This document shows, piece after piece, positions 44,389 through 52,503 of a stretch of DNA of 64,000 nt. The stretch is from JANWXR01 sp964608265 (GTDB taxonomy: Bacteria > Chloroflexota > Anaerolineae > Anaerolineales > UBA6663): the NCBI GenBank assembly GCA_964608265.1, contig CAZSNP010000004.1:1-64000 (forward strand), in the 5' to 3' direction. The notes beneath the pieces were generated by a model, which saw only the letters and a program-made list of their open reading frames with translations, was not told the DNA's origin and ran no database searches. A program made the translations under genes and the position numbers. How positions within the stretch are numbered: the stretch's first letter is position 1; every line of letters begins with the position of its first letter.

Positions 44389-45699
44389 ATGCAAGTCACG
44401 ACTCGCGGGACATTATTGTTGTTGCTTGCCGCGCCCATCCTCGCGCTGGGCACGTGGCTGCCCTCGCTCGGCTGGGTGGCGCTGGGCTACGTGGTGCTGG
44501 CCCTCGTCGTGCTTGGCCTCGACTGGCGTTTCGCCGAGAGCGTCAGACGCTTCGACGTGGCCCGCGCGCACGACACCAAACTCAGCCTCGGCGCGGACAA
44601 CGTCATCCACCTCAGCCTGCGCAATCGTGGCCGGCGCCCGGCGGTCTTCGATTTGCGCGACGAGGCGCCGGAGGCGTTTTCGCTCGAGCAGCGGGTGTTT
44701 TCGGGTGAGGCCGCCGGCCTCGGCGAGTGGCGGCGCAGCTATCGCGTCCGGCCGTTGCGGCGCGGGGATTATGCCTTCGGCGACATCACGCTGCGCTGGC
44801 GCGGGCCGCTCGGCCTGGTGATGCGGCAGGGGCGGGTGGCAGCGGCCTCCCCGGTCAAGGTCTACCCCAATCTGGTCGATGTGCGCCGCTACGATTTGGC
44901 GCTGCGCCGCAACCGGTTGCAGGAACTGGGGCTGCGGGCCAGCCGCATGTTCGGCGAGGGCACCGAGTTCGAGCGCCTGCGCGAGTATCTCCCCGACGAC
45001 GAGTTCCGCCGCATCAATTGGAAGGCGACGGCGCGCCGCAACCGCCCGGTGACGGTGCAATATCAAACCGAGCGCAGCCAGAGCGTGATCGCGGTGGTGG
45101 ATGTGGGGCGGATGATGCAAAGCCCCGTCGCACAAGTCGCGAAGCTTGATTACGTGGTGAACGCGGTGCTGCTGCTGGGCTACGTCGCCGCCGGCAAGGG
45201 CGACAAGGTCGGGTTGCTGACCTTCGCCGATGAGGTGACGCGTTACCTCACCCCGCGCGCCGGGCGCGGCCAGTTCTATCGCATGCTCGAACTGCTGTAC
45301 GCCGTCGAGGCCGCGCCGGTGGAGCCGAACTACAGTCGCGCGTTGAGCTACCTCGCGCTCAAGCATCGCAGGCGCGCGCTCGTCGTCATCTTCACCGACC
45401 TCAGCGGCGGGCTGAGCATGCAGAGCCTGGTGGGGCAGGTGAGCGCGCTCGCGCGCCGCAGCCTGCCGCTCGTCGTCACCATCAGCGACCCCGATGTTCA
45501 CGCCGCCGCGACGCAGCGGCCCGCTGACTCGCTCGGCGTCTATCAACGGGTCGCCGCCGCGCAACTGCTCGACGAGCGCCAGCTCGCCCTCGATACGCTC
45601 AAGCGCCAGGGCACGCTCACCCTCGACGTGCCGGCCAATCAGCTTTCGATCTCGGTCATCAATCGCTATCTGGAGTTGAAGGCGCGGACGCAATTGTGA
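44389..45699 (+). CDS. DUF58-domain protein (MoxR partner)
   Basis: 436 residues. Two N-terminal membrane helices (GTLLLLLAAPILALGTWL and LGWVALGYVVLALVVLGL), then a beta domain and the DUF58 domain with FERLREYLPDDEFRRINWKA, TARRNRPVTVQYQTERSQ (as TARRNRPVTVQ) and the VWA-like core VIAVVDVGRMM. The metal-site residues are partly changed, as often in DUF58. Such proteins are thought to act with MoxR at the membrane. Start ATG 44389; the longer frame would translate the repeat. Confidence 0.92.
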   Translation: MQVTTRGTLLLLLAAPILALGTWLPSLGWVALGYVVLALVVLGLDWRFAESVRRFDVARAHDTKLSLGADNVIHLSLRNRGRRPAVFDLRDEAPEAFSLEQRVFSGEAAGLGEWRRSYRVRPLRRGDYAFGDITLRWRGPLGLVMRQGRVAAASPVKVYPNLVDVRRYDLALRRNRLQELGLRASRMFGEGTEFERLREYLPDDEFRRINWKATARRNRPVTVQYQTERSQSVIAVVDVGRMMQSPVAQVAKLDYVVNAVLLLGYVAAGKGDKVGLLTFADEVTRYLTPRAGRGQFYRMLELLYAVEAAPVEPNYSRALSYLALKHRRRALVVIFTDLSGGLSMQSLVGQVSALARRSLPLVVTISDPDVHAAATQRPADSLGVYQRVAAAQLLDERQLALDTLKRQGTLTLDVPANQLSISVINRYLELKARTQL

Positions 45700-45815
45700 G
45701 CGGATGCGGGCAGCGGATGCTGGCAGCGGATGGGTAACGGATGTAGCGGATGGGTAACGGATGCTGGCAGCGGATGCCGGCAGCGGATACTGGCAGCGGA
45801 TGGGGGGCAGCGTAT
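45698..45815. repeat. Tandem simple repeat (gcagcggatg units)
   Basis: About ten units such as GGCAGCGGATGCTG and AGCGGATGGGTAACGGATG, degenerate, directly after the DUF58 stop. Units touch each other with no spacers, so it is not a CRISPR. Confidence 0.7.
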
Positions 45816-46018
45816 GGGCTTTGGTGCGTACGCTTGCAGCCACCAGTCTTTGATGGGCAGGTCGCTGTGGGCTAACCCATCACAGAACCCACGCACATCG
45901 AACGGCCAGCGCCGCATTCCCATCCCCACTGACCCAAATGCGGCCACTGGCGGCTTTTGCCCCCGCTGCGTCCCAAGTTGCCGCGAACCTTCGACCACCG
46001 AACAGTATACTCGGTAGC
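45816..46018. other. Intergenic stretch with no supported gene
   Basis: A minus-strand frame near 45918-45810 reads MRRWPFDVRGFCDGLAHSDL and continues to KPIRC before entering the repeat, behind a TATACT box (46010-46005 area). It could be a decayed gene end but I recognise nothing. Otherwise empty. Confidence 0.3.
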
Positions 46019-46981
46019 CTACGGCTCGGCTTTTCTCCCCGCCAGCAACAGGTATGCATACAGCGCCGCGCCGGTGCCCAGGCCCACCGCCCACTTCACC
46101 GGCCAGGGGATGGCCTCGTTCGGTGAGATGAAGCCCTCGATTGTGCCGGCGAGGATGAGCAGCGGCACGCAGCCGATCACGATCTTGACCGCCTGCCGGC
46201 CCGCCTCGGCCAGCGCGTCGCGACGGCGCAGCAATCCGGGGCGCAGGATCGCCCAACCCAGCCGCAGTCCCGCGCCGCCGGCCATCACAATCACCGACAG
46301 CTCCACCACGCCGTGGCCGATGACGAATTCCCACAACTCCCAGCCGACGCCGTAATGCGCCGTCAGCCCGGTGATGCCGCCGAGCAGCAGGCCATTGATC
46401 ACCATCGTCCACACCGTCAGCAGCCCGGCCGCCATCCCGCCGCTGAAGGCGAGGAAGATGACCTGGATGTTGTTCTGCATGATGAACGACGACGCGTATG
46501 GGCGCTCGTTGGCCGGGATGTCGGTCCACAGGTCTTTGTCTTCGATTTGCGGGATGAGGCGCTGCGCGGCCTCGGGCAGCAGCCAGCGCGCCGAGTCGGG
46601 CTGGGCGTACGTCAACGCGCCGACGAGCAGCGCCGGCAGCAGGAACAACAACGCCGCCGTCAGCATGAACGGCCACAGCGCGCGGAACGTCTGCGGGAAG
46701 CCGCGGGTGACGAAACGCTTGAGCCGCCGCAGGGCCAGCGGCTCGTCCTGATACAGCGCCGCGTGGGCGCGCGCGATCAGTTGGTTGAGATACGCCGCTA
46801 CGCGCTGGTTAGGAAAATCTCGCTGAGCCAGCGCGAAATCCGAAGTGGCGGCGCGGTACAATCGCCCCAGCGTTTGAACGTCATCGGGCGCGAGGTGCGC
46901 GCCGCCGTCCACCCGCTCGAGCAGGGCGGCCAGCGTTTTCCAATCGGCCTGCCGGGATTGAAAGAACTCGTCAGCGTTCAT
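46019..46981 (-). CDS. SpoIIM-like (stage II sporulation M family) membrane protein
   Basis: 320 residues. A cytosolic helical N-terminus (about 1-110: FFQSRQADWKTLAALLERV, LGRLYRAATSDFALAQRDF) precedes about five membrane helices. ASSFIMQNNIQVIFLAFSGG, LTVWTMVINGLLLGGITGL and GHGVVELSVIVMAGGAGLRL are the signature of SpoIIM-type proteins. In non-sporulating bacteria they accompany RDD and MoxR/DUF58 genes, as here. It is divergent from the RDD gene. Start ATG 46981; ATG 46993 and further codons are alternatives. Confidence 0.9.
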   Translation of the reverse strand: MNADEFFQSRQADWKTLAALLERVDGGAHLAPDDVQTLGRLYRAATSDFALAQRDFPNQRVAAYLNQLIARAHAALYQDEPLALRRLKRFVTRGFPQTFRALWPFMLTAALLFLLPALLVGALTYAQPDSARWLLPEAAQRLIPQIEDKDLWTDIPANERPYASSFIMQNNIQVIFLAFSGGMAAGLLTVWTMVINGLLLGGITGLTAHYGVGWELWEFVIGHGVVELSVIVMAGGAGLRLGWAILRPGLLRRRDALAEAGRQAVKIVIGCVPLLILAGTIEGFISPNEAIPWPVKWAVGLGTGAALYAYLLLAGRKAEP

Positions 46982-47030
46982 GCAAACCATTGCCACGCGG
47001 AGGGCACTGCGATCGTAGAGAAGCCGGTTT

Positions 47031-47062
47031 GACTCTCCGCGCACTCCGCGTGCTCAGCGGTC
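47031..47062. repeat. Half copy of the CTCTGCG-type interspersed repeat
   Basis: CTCTCCGCGCACTCCGCGTG, CTCAGCGGT resembles the right arm of the copy at 18389. It lies just before the RDD start, as the other copies lie just before starts at 5832 and 18443. Confidence 0.45.
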
Positions 47063-47068
47063 AGGATC

Positions 47069-47884
47069 ATGACGTCACAAACTCAAGCGGATGACTACCT
47101 CAGCATCGCGACGCCCGAGAACGTCGCCTTTGGCTACACCATTGCCGGCCTGGGCTCGCGCTTCCTGGCCGCGCTGGTTGATACGCTCATTATCCTCGTC
47201 CTGCAGCTTCTGGTGAATGTGACCCTGATCCTGATCGTCGTCAACATTTTCGACGTGCAACTGTTCTCCGGGGAACTCGATCAGACCGCAGCCTGGGCCG
47301 TCGGCGTTTTGGGCCTCATCGCCTTTGGCTTTTTCTGGGGCTACTACATCTTCTTCGAGATGTTGTGGAACGGCCAGTCACCGGGCAAGCGCCTCATCGG
47401 GCTGCGCGTCATCCGCAAAGACGGCACGCCCATCACCCTCACCGAGGCCATCGTCCGCAACCTCATCCGGCTGATTGATTTTCTGCCGGCATACTACGGG
47501 GTGGGCGTGGTGGCGATTTTTGTGGATGGGCAATCGCGGCGGCTGGGCGATATGGCCGCCGGGACGCTGGTGGTGCGTGACCGGGCCGCCATCACGCTGG
47601 AGAGTCTGGCGGGCGGCAGCCGTTCCCCGGTGGAACCCGCCTCCGGCGCGGAGGCCGCGGCCGCCCGGTGGCCGGTGAACCGCCTCAGCAGCCGCGAGCG
47701 CGAACTGGCCGAGGAGTTCCTGCGCCGCCGTGACACGCTGCCCAATCGCGCCGTGCTCGCCAAAAAAATCCTCGCCGCCCTGTACCGGCAGATGGAGATG
47801 CCGGTCGAACCCGACGACGACGAGCACGCCGAAGACGTCATCGTCGCGATCGTGCAGGCCACGCGCTCAAATCATATCGGCTAA
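47069..47884 (+). CDS. RDD-family membrane protein
   Basis: 271 residues. RDD domain about 15-170: LGSRFLAALVDTLIILVLQL (Arg-Asp motif in FLAALVD), a second helix with AAWAVGVLGLIAFGFFWGYY, NGQSPGKRLIGLRVIRKDG, and GQSRRLGDMAAGTLVVRDR. The C-terminal 90 residues are cytosolic and helical, with ERELAEEFLRRRDTLPNRAV, as in cluster-type RDD proteins. It is the partner of the divergent SpoIIM gene. Its 3' end overlaps the convergent GTPase gene by 18 bases. Confidence 0.92.
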   Translation: MTSQTQADDYLSIATPENVAFGYTIAGLGSRFLAALVDTLIILVLQLLVNVTLILIVVNIFDVQLFSGELDQTAAWAVGVLGLIAFGFFWGYYIFFEMLWNGQSPGKRLIGLRVIRKDGTPITLTEAIVRNLIRLIDFLPAYYGVGVVAIFVDGQSRRLGDMAAGTLVVRDRAAITLESLAGGSRSPVEPASGAEAAAARWPVNRLSSRERELAEEFLRRRDTLPNRAVLAKKILAALYRQMEMPVEPDDDEHAEDVIVAIVQATRSNHIG

Positions 47885-48421
47885 CTGCACGAGCACCTGC
47901 TTCACGCTCGTGCGGCGGGTGCTGACGCACGGCATGATCAGCGCGTCGAGCGGGAGGTTGAGGGGGCGGCGCAGGGTCGCGGGCCTGGGGGCGCGCGCGG
48001 CATCCTGTTTGTTCGCGGCCACGACATAGGGCACGTGCGGGTGCCGGGTGAGGAAGTAGGCGTGCATCGCCTGCGTCTCGGCGAACGAGTCGCGGTCCAG
48101 CGAATCCACCAGCAACACGTAGCCGGCCATGTCGCGCGCCAATATCTCCCACATGAAATCAAAGCGCGCCTGCCCCGGCGTGCCGTGCAGGTGCAGCACA
48201 GCGTCGCCGATCTGAACGCGGCCATAATCCATGGCGACGGTCGTGTGGGTCTTGTCGGTGTCGAGGCGCAGCCCGCGCGGCGCAGCCACCGTTGAGGCAA
48301 AGCCGTGTCGCGTGATCCTGCGCTCGGTGCTGACCGGCGCGAGCTCGCTGATCGTTCTGATAAAGGTGGATTTGCCCGCGCTGAACGGGCCGGTGATGAG
48401 GATCTTCAAGGTGCGCGCCAT
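47867..48421 (-). CDS. Small Ras/MglA-like GTPase
   Basis: 184 residues. G1 GPFSAGKST, G3 HGTPGQARF (in place of DTPGQ), G4 ANKQDA; KTHTTVAMDYGRV covers the switch I/G2 threonine. Such stand-alone bacterial GTPases usually pair with Roadblock/LC7 proteins and act in polarity or signalling, but no Roadblock gene is seen nearby. AAGGAG lies five bases before ATG 48421 and TACAAT (48455-48450) lies 28 bases upstream. The longer frame through the response regulator is a shadow. Confidence 0.9.
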   Translation of the reverse strand: MARTLKILITGPFSAGKSTFIRTISELAPVSTERRITRHGFASTVAAPRGLRLDTDKTHTTVAMDYGRVQIGDAVLHLHGTPGQARFDFMWEILARDMAGYVLLVDSLDRDSFAETQAMHAYFLTRHPHVPYVVAANKQDAARAPRPATLRRPLNLPLDALIMPCVSTRRTSVKQVLVQLADMI

Positions 48422-48449
48422 CCCGGACTCCTTGTGAAAGATGGCGGCG

Positions 48450-48455
48450 ATTGTA
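48450..48455 (-). promoter_or_regulatory. -10 box TACAAT of the small GTPase gene
   Basis: On the minus strand, 28 bases before ATG 48421, leadered type with AAGGAG. Confidence 0.45.
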
Positions 48456-48506
48456 GTTGAATTGCGGTGCGGCGCAATCGGTGCCGGGGCGGGGCATGCC
48501 CCGCGC

Positions 48507-49223
48507 CTACACTTTGCGGAAATCCACGAAGCGGTAGCCGACGCCGCGCTCGGTGAGGATGTATTGCGGGTTAGCCGGATCGCGCTCGAGCTTCTGGCGC
48601 AGATAGTTGATGTACAGCCGCAGGTAGTGCGTCTCCTCGCGGTATTCGTAGCCCCACACCTTGGCCAGCAATTGATCGTGCGGCACCACCCAGCCGGCGT
48701 TCTGCACGAGGTGATACAACAGCCGGAACTCGGTCGGCCGCAGCCGCACCAGCTTGCCCTCAACCAACACCTCGCGCCGGTCGAGGTTGATGCTCAGGCG
48801 ATCATCAATGTGCAGGGTGGATTTTTCGGCGGGCGCCGCCGACTCGGTGCGGCGCAGCACGGCGCGCACGCGGCTCACCAGTTCGCGCGGCGAGAACGGC
48901 TTGGTCACGTAATCGTCCGCGCCCAGCTCCAGCCCGCGTACCCGGTCATCTTCCTCGCCGCGCGCCGTGAGCATGATGACGGGGAGGCTGCTGATCTCGC
49001 GCAACAGCCGCAGCGTCTCGAAGCCATCCAGCTCCGGCATCGCCACATCGAGCAGCACCAGGTCGGGCAACGCATCGCGCACCTGCCTGAGCGCGGCCAG
49101 CCCATCGGCGGCCTCGGCCACGTCGAAGCCGTCATGCTCGAGGTTCAGGCGGATGAAGCGGATCATGCGCGGCTCGTCATCCACGACGAGGATGCGATGG
49201 CGGTCAGGGCGGTTGGCGGACAT
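48507..49223 (-). CDS. OmpR-family response regulator
   Basis: 238 residues. Receiver domain about 8-125: ILVVDDEPRMIRFI, phospho-acceptor Asp in LVLLDVAMPELDGF, VIMLTARGEEDD, and Lys in DDYVTKPFSP. The winged-helix output domain covers about 140-236 (VRLRPTEFRLLYHLVQNAGW, YINYLRQKLERDPANPQYIL, TERGVGYRF). No histidine kinase gene is adjacent, so it is an orphan regulator; the hybrid kinases at 55462 and 59224 carry their own receivers. A CATAAT box lies upstream. Confidence 0.95.
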   Translation of the reverse strand: MSANRPDRHRILVVDDEPRMIRFIRLNLEHDGFDVAEAADGLAALRQVRDALPDLVLLDVAMPELDGFETLRLLREISSLPVIMLTARGEEDDRVRGLELGADDYVTKPFSPRELVSRVRAVLRRTESAAPAEKSTLHIDDRLSINLDRREVLVEGKLVRLRPTEFRLLYHLVQNAGWVVPHDQLLAKVWGYEYREETHYLRLYINYLRQKLERDPANPQYILTERGVGYRFVDFRKV

Positions 49224-49263
49224 AGGGGCAAGTGATCAAGCACCAATTATGCCTGATGGCCGA

Positions 49264-49506
49264 TCACTCTCTCACAAAGCCCACAACCTTCTCTTCCTGG
49301 CCGGAGGGCAGGACCTCGATGAACGTCACCCGCGTCATCGGCCAGATCACCTGGGTGACGTTCTGGGCGAGGTAGCGCAGGTCTTTGTTGTCGCGCGCGC
49401 GTGGGTTGTTGACGATGATGCATGTGTCGGTGGTCGTGGGCAGCTTCTCCATCTCACCGAGGATGGGGTCTTCGTTGGCGATGTGCAGCAGGACTTGAAT
49501 AGCCAT
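49264..49506 (-). CDS. Conserved-looking small protein, 80 residues, unknown function
   Basis: MAIQVLLHIANEDPILGEME, then DTCIIVNNPRARDNKDLRYL and TQVIWPMTRVTFIEVLPSGQ. Soluble, alpha/beta in pattern, with no cysteines beyond one. GGAGA precedes the ATG. It lies just downstream of the FHA gene, beyond a perfect hairpin, on the same strand as the kinase/phosphatase operon, and may be expressed with it by read-through. No family recognised. Confidence 0.7.
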   Translation of the reverse strand: MAIQVLLHIANEDPILGEMEKLPTTTDTCIIVNNPRARDNKDLRYLAQNVTQVIWPMTRVTFIEVLPSGQEEKVVGFVRE

Positions 49507-49538
49507 GATCGTCTCCGCAAACTATGTGTATGGCGCGG

Positions 49539-49561
49539 GAGACGCCCCACCGGGGCGTCTC
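49539..49561 (-). terminator. Hairpin at the end of the FHA gene
   Basis: GAGACGCCCC, loop of three, GGGGCGTCTC, overlapping the FHA stop codon. No U-run, so it may weaken rather than stop transcription into the 80-residue gene. Confidence 0.55.
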
Positions 49562-50058
49562 TATAGATTGAAGTATATCCTGAGCGGGAGTTTGCCCAGC
49601 CGCACTTCGTCGCCGCTTTGCAGGCGGATGGGTTCGTTGGCCGCCAGTTGCGCGCCGTTGAGCCACGTGCCGTTCGAACTGCCGAGGTCGGTGAGCAACA
49701 ACTGCCGCCGATCAACCCGCAGCACCGCATGTTTGCGCGAGACACCCCGCTCGCGCCCACCGTGTGGCCCGAGGTTGACATCGGGCCTCTCGTTCTCCAA
49801 CCCTTCGCGGCCCAACACATATTCCTGCCGGCCCTCGAGCAACACCGCCTTGCCCGCCACCAGCACCGAAATCTGCCCGGCCCGCAACGAGGGCGCGGCC
49901 TGTTCGGTCGGCAACGGCTCGGAGACCGACGGCAACCGGCTGACGTCGAGGGCGATGGTCGGCATCTCGCCCGGGCCGGCCCACAGCCGCGCGCCACAGT
50001 TCGAGCAGAACAGCTCGCCCTCGTACTCGCGATTGTGACAGCTCGGGCAGGTGATCAT
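49561..50058 (-). CDS. FHA-domain protein with N-terminal zinc ribbon
   Basis: 165 residues. MITCPSCHNREYEGELFCSN with CGAR gives two CxxC pairs of a zinc ribbon. The FHA domain (about 75-160) has YVLGRE, VSRKHAVLRV (Ser-Arg-Lys-His core), LTDLGSSNGTWLNG and LQSGDEVRLG, the full set for binding phosphothreonine. It is the last gene of the kinase, phosphatase, J/VWA, FHA operon, and its ATG overlaps the upstream stop by four bases. It is probably the reader of phosphorylation made by the kinase at 52504. Confidence 0.93.
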   Translation of the reverse strand: MITCPSCHNREYEGELFCSNCGARLWAGPGEMPTIALDVSRLPSVSEPLPTEQAAPSLRAGQISVLVAGKAVLLEGRQEYVLGREGLENERPDVNLGPHGGRERGVSRKHAVLRVDRRQLLLTDLGSSNGTWLNGAQLAANEPIRLQSGDEVRLGKLPLRIYFNL

Positions 50059-51536
50059 CCGCGCAGCACCCCGCTGCCGACGGCGGGCAGGATCAACGCC
50101 CGCGTGCCGTACTTGAGGCGCTTCTTCGCGTCCTGATCGAGCGAGCTGGTGCGTTCGAGGCGCTTGGCCTCGGCGATGGCCATCTTCGCCAACTCGGCCT
50201 GGCCGGAGGCGAGCAGCCGCGTGCCGAGCGTCGAGAGGGTGCGCGTCGCGCCGGAGACATCGCCGGCGGCCACCTGCTGATAAGCCTTGTCCTGCAATTG
50301 ATATTGGACCAGCTTCGACAGCGCGTCCACGATGGGCTGCGGCGGGGCGGCCGGCTCGAACCTGGCTGCCGCCACGATGGCCAGGTCGCGCGTGGCGCGT
50401 TCGTTGCGCCGGTTGAGGCTGATCAGGTCGCCGTATACGGCCAACCGCGCCATCGGGCGCGGGCCTTCGGTCGTCGGCGGCAACAAAAACTTGAGCAGCA
50501 GTTGAATGCTCTGATCCTTCGGCAGGCTGCCCAGGCGCAGCGGCGCCTCCTCGACGTTGATGGGCGTCGGGTCGGGGCTGAGCTTGAAGGCCTGGATCAG
50601 TTTCACATCCTGATCGCACAACACCCGCAACGACAGCCGCTCACCGAGCGCCGCGCCCAACCCCCGCACCTTCTCCTGCAGGAAGCGTTTGACGTGCTCA
50701 GGCGAACTGACAAAGGCCGAGGTGCCGCCGGTCGCGCCGGCCAGCTCGTCGAGGAACTTGTCGTTCCACTCGTCGCCGATGCCGAGGCCGCTGATCGATA
50801 CTCCGTCGGCGGCGGCCAGCGCGGCCAGCAGGAAGCAATTGTTCTCATCACCGTACGTCTGCCCGTCGGTCAGCAACATCAAATGGTTGACGGCGGCGGG
50901 GCTGAGGTTGGACTGCAACTCCAGCATGCCGCGCAGCAACCCGCGCAGAATCTCGGTGCCGCCGCCGGCGTTGATGGTGCTGACCCTGGCCTTGGCCACC
51001 GTCTTCTGTTCGAGCGAGCCGCGCTGCGGGGTCACCACGGTCTCGGCCTTGTCGCTGAACGTCACCACGCTGACCACGTCGTTCTCGCGCAAACTGTCCA
51101 CCAGTTGCGTCACCGCCGCCTTGACCTGATCGAGCCGCTCGCCCTGCATCGAGGTCGAGCGGTCGAGGACGAGGGCGAGGTTGACGGGCGGGGCGGGCAG
51201 GTCGGTGACGGGGAAGGCGGGGCGGATGTCGACCAGGACGTAGACGACCTGCGGCTCGGCCAGCACCGGCACCTTATCGCGGCTGAGCAGCGCGCGCACA
51301 GCCAGCAACGAGCTGCTCGGCTGGCCCTTCAGTTTTGAATCGTACTGGGCGCGCTTTTCGGGGTCGCTGAGGATTTCGTGCGCCTCGGAGATCAGCCGGA
51401 ACTCATCCGTTGCCCCGGGGCTTTTGTTGACATCGGGATGGAAGCGGCGCGCCGAGCCGCGAAAGGCGATCTTGATATCGTCGGGCGAGGCATTGACGGG
51501 GACGCCGAGCAGGCTGTAAAGATTGCCGGTGGGCAT
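50055..51536 (-). CDS. J-domain/von Willebrand factor A fusion protein
   Basis: 493 residues. An N-terminal J domain (about 4-70) with NLYSLLGVPVNASPDDIKIA and the HPD motif in RRFHPDVNK recruits DnaK in other proteins. A VWA domain follows (about 110-310) with LVLDRSTSMQGERL (intact MIDAS DxSxS), GGGTEILRGL and MLLTDGQTYGD. The C-terminal 180 residues are helical (LGTRLLASGQAELAKMAIAE). The combination suggests a metal-dependent interaction protein linked to the Hsp70 system. It lies between the PP2C phosphatase (8-base gap) and the FHA gene (overlap). Confidence 0.92.
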   Translation of the reverse strand: MPTGNLYSLLGVPVNASPDDIKIAFRGSARRFHPDVNKSPGATDEFRLISEAHEILSDPEKRAQYDSKLKGQPSSSLLAVRALLSRDKVPVLAEPQVVYVLVDIRPAFPVTDLPAPPVNLALVLDRSTSMQGERLDQVKAAVTQLVDSLRENDVVSVVTFSDKAETVVTPQRGSLEQKTVAKARVSTINAGGGTEILRGLLRGMLELQSNLSPAAVNHLMLLTDGQTYGDENNCFLLAALAAADGVSISGLGIGDEWNDKFLDELAGATGGTSAFVSSPEHVKRFLQEKVRGLGAALGERLSLRVLCDQDVKLIQAFKLSPDPTPINVEEAPLRLGSLPKDQSIQLLLKFLLPPTTEGPRPMARLAVYGDLISLNRRNERATRDLAIVAAARFEPAAPPQPIVDALSKLVQYQLQDKAYQQVAAGDVSGATRTLSTLGTRLLASGQAELAKMAIAEAKRLERTSSLDQDAKKRLKYGTRALILPAVGSGVLRG

Positions 51537-51544
51537 GGCACAGT

Positions 51545-52483
51545 TTACCCGGGCAATTGAATCAGAATCGCGGTGATGTTATCCGGCCCGCCGGCTTCGT
51601 TGGCCGCTTTCACCAGCGCATCGCAGGCGGCCTGCACGCCGGCCGATTGGCGGATGATTTGCTGAATGAGATGCGTCGGCAGCAGACTCCACAGGCCGTC
51701 CGAACAGATCAGCAACAGCGTGCCGGGGGAGAGCCGCCGCAGCATCACATCCACCTCGAGGCCCTCGCCCTGCCCAACCGCGCGATACAGCACGCTGCGC
51801 TGCTGATGGACGGCGGCCTCGTCCTCGGTGATCTGGCCCATCTCCACCAGACGTTGCACCAGCGAATGGTCACGCGTGAGCTGCTCGGCGTGGCCCTCGG
51901 CAAACAGGTAGGCGCGGCTGTCGCCGACGTGCGAGAGGATGAGCTGGTCGCCGAGGATGAGGGCGGCGGTGAGGGTGGTGCCACCCTCGGGCACGCCCTC
52001 CACCACAGCATTGTTGCCGCCCGCCATCGCGCGCTCCATCACCTCGGTCAGCGTCGGGCGCTCGACATCAGCCTGCGGATCGGCCAGCAGCGACGGCAGC
52101 ATTTGATCGAGCACGGCCTTGGCCACGGCGCGGGCCGCGACGCTGCTGGCGCGCTCGCCCAGCGAGTGACCGCCCATGCCGTCGGCCACGATGAACAAAC
52201 CGAAGTTGGGCATCGCCTCCAGCCCGGCGAGTTCACCGTGAAAGGAGAGCAGCACATCTTCGTTGTGCGACCGCACCCGGCCCACATCCTGCGCCACACC
52301 CACCGACAGCCGCGTGGGCGAAATGGGCCTGAGCAACATCCGCGTCGCATCCGGGCTGGTCTTCATCCCCAGTTCGGCCAGCGGCACCGTGGCATCCGGG
52401 TCGCGCGGCGGGGAGGGCGGCGGCAGGGTCTCGCGATCGGCCAGGCCTCGACGACGGAACAGGTTTTTGAAGAAATCGAACAC
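51545..52483 (-). CDS. PP2C-type protein phosphatase
   Basis: 312 residues. After an N-terminal tail of about 55 residues the PP2C domain shows RSHNEDVLL, LFIVADGMGGHSLGERAS (metal-binding DGMGG), SHVGDSRAYL, LTRDHSLVQRL, and ICSDGLWSLL, GGPDNITAIL at the end. It removes phosphate from Ser/Thr residues and is expected to counter the kinase encoded 20 bases upstream. Start is GTG 52483 with GGAG before it. No membrane segment, so it is cytosolic. Confidence 0.95.
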   Translation of the reverse strand: MFDFFKNLFRRRGLADRETLPPPSPPRDPDATVPLAELGMKTSPDATRMLLRPISPTRLSVGVAQDVGRVRSHNEDVLLSFHGELAGLEAMPNFGLFIVADGMGGHSLGERASSVAARAVAKAVLDQMLPSLLADPQADVERPTLTEVMERAMAGGNNAVVEGVPEGGTTLTAALILGDQLILSHVGDSRAYLFAEGHAEQLTRDHSLVQRLVEMGQITEDEAAVHQQRSVLYRAVGQGEGLEVDVMLRRLSPGTLLLICSDGLWSLLPTHLIQQIIRQSAGVQAACDALVKAANEAGGPDNITAILIQLPG

Positions 52484-52503
52484 GATGCGCTCCCGTCGCT
52501 GAC

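Noticed and set aside
42120..44453. 777-codon minus-strand frame opposite DUF4129, DUF4350 and MoxR genes
   Set aside because: Shadow frame: the plus strand encodes three recognisable coupled genes, including intact Walker motifs.
45698..45815. Possible CRISPR array
   Set aside because: Units are 8-14 bases, directly adjacent and degenerate, with no unique spacers and no cas genes in the window.
48422..48763. N-terminal extension of the GTPase frame through the response regulator region
   Set aside because: AAGGAG and ATG 48421 mark the start, and the extension is antisense-frame noise of the response regulator gene.
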